Shown one piece after another: positions 33,739 through 36,430 of a stretch of DNA of 36,430 nt (position 1 is the first letter of the stretch; each line of letters begins with the position of its first letter). The translations under genes and the position numbers were made by a program. The notes beneath the pieces were generated by a model. That model did not search any database and had not been told where the DNA came from. It worked only from the letters and a program-made list of their open reading frames with translations. Origin of the DNA: Bacteroidales bacterium (lineage in GTDB: Bacteria; Bacteroidota; Bacteroidia; Bacteroidales; UBA932); assembly GCA_024398365.1 (NCBI GenBank), contig JAKSJG010000014.1, forward strand, positions 1-36,430. Reading direction: 5' to 3'.

Positions 33739-34257
33739 ATGAAGACATTCAAATTGCTCCTGACTCTTGCGGCGGCAGTTGTGCTTTCATCCTGCTCCGC
33801 ATTTTCCGCCATGCAGGCGGAATCAGATGCCGCAGCCGCGGCTCTCTACAACGACGTCTGTACTCTCGGCAGTCTCAACATCGAGGTCACTCAGATCCAG
33901 CCCGCTCGTGGCAGGCTGATCCACTCCAGTGACGGCTACACCCTCCGCATCAAGGACGGTGTGGTCAATGCCTATCTGCCGTTCTTCGGCGAAAGCTACA
34001 CAGCAGTCCTGGGCTCCGACGTCCAGGGCATACAGTTCAAGGATTGCAAGGCTGAGGCCCTTGCCGTCAAATCCGACCCTGACAAGGGCAAGTCAGTCTG
34101 GACCTTCCGCGCCCTGAGCGGAAGGGAGTACGTGGACGTGACGCTTACCATCTGGAGCAACGGTGCTGCCGACATACACTGCAGGCCTTACAACCGCTCA
34201 GTGATGAACTACAGCGGCTACCTGCGGCCTATGCCGGTCAAGAATACCCGCCCTTAG
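33739..34257 (+). CDS. DUF4251-type lipoprotein
   Basis: This 172-residue protein has a clear lipoprotein signal peptide (lipobox LSSC, C19). The mature part resembles DUF4251 proteins of Bacteroidetes, small beta-rich envelope proteins of unknown function. Recognisable blocks are SDGYTLRIKDGVVNAYLPFFGESY near residues 63-87 and a late TLTIWSNGAADIHC...RSVMNYSGYL. It lies 11 bases after the TPR gene and 36 bases before the third amidotransferase-like lipoprotein. Confidence 0.82.
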   Translation: MKTFKLLLTLAAAVVLSSCSAFSAMQAESDAAAAALYNDVCTLGSLNIEVTQIQPARGRLIHSSDGYTLRIKDGVVNAYLPFFGESYTAVLGSDVQGIQFKDCKAEALAVKSDPDKGKSVWTFRALSGREYVDVTLTIWSNGAADIHCRPYNRSVMNYSGYLRPMPVKNTRP

Positions 34258-34293
34258 GATATACGGCTCCAAAGCCTTCAAAAACTCAAGAAT

Positions 34294-36318
34294 ATGCGCG
34301 TAATCATGACATTTGTTTCATTTGTTGCATTAGCTGTGGTCACGTCCTCGTGTCATGTTTCCTTTAATGAGGAATCAGCCGCTGAAGATCCTTGCTTCAG
34401 GAAAGGCGTAACCATCAGCGCCAGTTTCGAACAGCCCGGATCAGCCACGAAAACATCACTTTCCCAGGACTGCAAGGTGCTCTGGTCGAAGGACGATGAA
34501 TTCGCATTGCTCTCCGCGACAGGCAAGGAGAGATTCACGCTCGTCAGCGGCGAAGGTACCGGTTCCGCCGAATTCAGCGGACGCATCAGCGGCAAGGCGC
34601 CGTATTATGCGCTTTATCCGTATTCCGATAATTGTTCCGTCACTGACGGCAAACTGAATTTCCAGCTGCCGCAGGAGCAGACCGTATCTACAGGCAGCTT
34701 CGGCAATGGCGCTTCTCCAGCCCTTGCAACAATGCCGGATGCGTCATCGCCCGCGCAGTTCAGGAATCTCTGCGGTCTGTTGGAGCTCAATCTCTGCGGA
34801 TCCTCCATAACGGTTTCCAGGATTGCGGTCTCTGACCTCAGCGGTGCCCGGCTCTGGGGCGACTGCACGGTCGCTCTCAATGGCAAGGAGGGGACTGACG
34901 ACCAGACTATGACCGTCAGCGGCGGCAGCAATGAGATAATCCTCAATCTCGAGAAGGAGCTCAAGCTTCTGCCTTCTACACCGAGGACGGTATATGCCGT
35001 CGTTCCTGCCGGATCGTTCAGCAAGGGATTCACTGTCAAGATGTTTGACAAGGATGGCAACGCATTAAGTTTCATCTCCACCCAGAACCCGGCCGCAAAG
35101 GTCAGCCGCTCGTTCATTTCAGCTATGAACAAGGTAAAGGCCCCTTCGATCACGGAGCCGGCCGACACTTCGTACAGAGGCTATTTCAAGCCGCTTTTCA
35201 TCAACAGCGGTGTGGGCCTGGACAATCAGAACGGCACGCTTCCGGCAGCGGACATGCTCGGCTGGGAGCACGATTACATGACCACGGCTGATTCGACGTT
35301 CCAGTACAAGATATTCATATCGAGCGATATCGATGCGAACGGAGTGCTGCTATATCCGGACAACGAGCCGCGCTACAGGCTGATCTATGTTCACGGAGGC
35401 CACACCCCGACTCATTCCACGTCCCTCAATGACATAGGCCGCAGCAGGATCAAGACATTCTACAACAACGGCGGCTCATACGTCGGAACCTGTGCGGGCG
35501 GTTCATTCCCGTATATCAACAAGCCATACACGTATCTGGAGATCATCCCGACCAAGATCAGCGGTACGAATCTCGGCAAGGCTGCGGTGGATATGGTTTT
35601 ACCTGATGATTCGCCGCTTCTGGACTATTATGATTTCGGTGGCGATTTCAGGATCGACAGCGTGGTCCACAACGGTGGAGCCTATGTCGCTGCAAAGGAC
35701 TGGATCTCAAATCTGGAAGTTCTGACACGTTTCGATTATCCGGGCGGCAAGTTCAACGGCGAGGCCAATATTGCGGCATACAAGACAAGTTCGGCGGCAA
35801 AGGGCCGTATAGTGACATGTTCGTCGCATCCGGAAGGCATGGTAAACGGCGAGCGCCGCGACCTGATGGCCGCGATGTGTCTCTATGCCATTGACGGCAA
35901 CGGCGTTCCTTCAGCCAAGGCTACGCTCACCAATGGCACGGCGAAGAAGATGACAAGTCTTACTACCCCTGGCCTGGCGCCTGTCGGCGACAAGCAGTAC
36001 CATCATTTCAAGATCACAATCCCGGCCGGTGGCGCGAAGAATGTCAATATCGAGCTTTCCACCGAGACAACAAACAATCTTATCCTCTCGTTGAGGAAAG
36101 GCTCGTTCGCATGGATGTCTGACGCCGATTATCTGCTGGCTCAGGCCGGCGGCAACAAGACACTGTCGCTCGATTACCTTGAGGAGGGTACCTGGTATGT
36201 CAGCGTTTATTGCCCTGACGCACCGAAGGTGACCTGCGGCAAGGAGATATTCACCTACTCCGGAGACAAGAGCGTCCTCAACGGCGTGCCGTACACCATA
36301 AAGGCAAGCTGGGAGTAG
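34294..36318 (+). CDS. Exported BPL_N-type amidotransferase-like lipoprotein, paralog 3
   Basis: This 674-residue protein has the same layout as paralog 1: signal peptide with probable lipid-anchored C20 (TSSC; lipobox weak), beta-rich fimbrillin-like region (~38-280), amidotransferase-like domain (~290-540) with the nucleophile elbow GTCAGG (C400) and SSHPE (H512, E514), then a PPC-like domain starting at QYHHFKI and ending SVLNGVPYTIKASW. After the nucleophile it reads GGSFPYIN rather than the GA(F/Y)ISS of the other copies, so its substrate pocket may differ. An ATG at 34306 is an alternative start. The gap before it contains only a weak 4-bp GC hairpin. It may be read through from the rnf run. 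Confidence 0.82.
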   Translation: MRVIMTFVSFVALAVVTSSCHVSFNEESAAEDPCFRKGVTISASFEQPGSATKTSLSQDCKVLWSKDDEFALLSATGKERFTLVSGEGTGSAEFSGRISGKAPYYALYPYSDNCSVTDGKLNFQLPQEQTVSTGSFGNGASPALATMPDASSPAQFRNLCGLLELNLCGSSITVSRIAVSDLSGARLWGDCTVALNGKEGTDDQTMTVSGGSNEIILNLEKELKLLPSTPRTVYAVVPAGSFSKGFTVKMFDKDGNALSFISTQNPAAKVSRSFISAMNKVKAPSITEPADTSYRGYFKPLFINSGVGLDNQNGTLPAADMLGWEHDYMTTADSTFQYKIFISSDIDANGVLLYPDNEPRYRLIYVHGGHTPTHSTSLNDIGRSRIKTFYNNGGSYVGTCAGGSFPYINKPYTYLEIIPTKISGTNLGKAAVDMVLPDDSPLLDYYDFGGDFRIDSVVHNGGAYVAAKDWISNLEVLTRFDYPGGKFNGEANIAAYKTSSAAKGRIVTCSSHPEGMVNGERRDLMAAMCLYAIDGNGVPSAKATLTNGTAKKMTSLTTPGLAPVGDKQYHHFKITIPAGGAKNVNIELSTETTNNLILSLRKGSFAWMSDADYLLAQAGGNKTLSLDYLEEGTWYVSVYCPDAPKVTCGKEIFTYSGDKSVLNGVPYTIKASWE

Positions 36319-36377
36319 CTTTTGAGGATGCACAGGCCTGATTCACGTTCGATACATAAAAAGGGGTTGGCCCGAAG

Positions 36378-36430
36378 TGACCCGAACCCCGAAAGTTAGA
36401 CAAAAAACTTTCGGGGTTTTGTTATGTCAA
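36378..36430 (+). mobile_element. Probable left end of an IS3-family insertion sequence (cut by window edge)
   Basis: From TGACCCGAACCCC at 36378 the sequence continues GAAAGTTAGACA. This style of TG-starting end with an AAGTTAGACA stretch resembles left ends of IS3-family (IS150-like) elements. An ATG at 36424 (ATGTCAA) stands where the first transposase frame would begin. The transposase itself is outside the window, so this rests on resemblance alone. Confidence 0.4.
36385..36420 (+). terminator. Strong hairpin with T-tract, terminator-like
   Basis: AACCCCGAAAGTT (36385-36397) pairs perfectly with AACTTTCGGGGTT (36406-36418), with an 8-base loop and T-rich 3' flank. It can end the paralog 3 transcript 66 bases after its stop. 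The same AACCCC arm can alternatively pair with GGGGTT at 36363-36368. Confidence 0.75.

Noticed and set aside
34261-34277. Small hairpin GGCT/AGCC between the DUF4251 gene and paralog 3
   Set aside because: The stem is only 4 bp with no proper T-tract, too weak to call a terminator.
1-36430. CRISPR arrays, tRNA or rRNA genes
   Set aside because: I saw no regularly spaced repeats, cloverleaf-like stems with CCA ends or rRNA segments. The gaps between genes are too short for most of these.

Overview
The window looks like a chromosomal segment of a GC-rich Bacteroidales bacterium. The evidence is the TAnnTTTG-type -7 promoter boxes, the absence of obvious Shine-Dalgarno sequences, lipoproteins with Bacteroidetes-style acidic or lysine residues after the lipid-anchored Cys, GSCFA and DUF4251-like proteins, and the alaS / M23 peptidase / MerR and rseC-rnfBCDGEA gene orders. 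I cannot name the genus; Rikenellaceae or an uncultured gut lineage would fit. Most of the window is vertically inherited housekeeping DNA, but several parts are not routine.

Left part (1-12198, all plus strand): the end of a C26 glutamine amidotransferase-like peptidase, a hairpin-bearing intergenic region, then a tightly packed series. It holds a sugar-type nucleotidyltransferase, a flippase-like membrane protein, a PfkB/adenosine-kinase-like kinase, tgt (with its zinc site apparently lost), an LptG-like permease and a nucleoside-type MFS permease. Two paralogous exported proteins follow, carrying a BPL_N-type class I amidotransferase-like domain with an intact Cys-His-Glu triad. They are followed, with translational overlaps, by an exported endonuclease/exonuclease/phosphatase-fold enzyme and a GSCFA protein. 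A third paralog sits at 34294-36318, at the end of the Rnf gene run. This exported-amidotransferase set is the best candidate here for an undescribed system.

Middle (12199-16115): an AT-rich two-gene insertion encodes a C10 (streptopain-type) cysteine protease lipoprotein and a serpin lipoprotein, one base apart and closed by a terminator. An L-threonine dehydrogenase-like epimerase-fold gene follows, ending in a bidirectional terminator. On the minus strand, 16131-18551 is a single ORF fusing an LptF/LptG-type permease to a complete methionyl-tRNA formyltransferase, preceded by alaS.

Right part (21242-36318, all plus): two tandem M23 peptidases, a MerR regulator and an exported metallophosphoesterase. 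After a promoter-bearing gap comes an 11.6-kb close-packed run: a coiled-coil zinc-ribbon protein, dnaB, a DUF3108 protein, rseC, the full RnfBCDGEA electron-transport complex, a small TPR protein, a DUF4251 lipoprotein and the third amidotransferase-like lipoprotein. The last ~55 bases resemble the left end of an IS3-family insertion sequence. I saw no CRISPR array, rRNA or tRNA gene.
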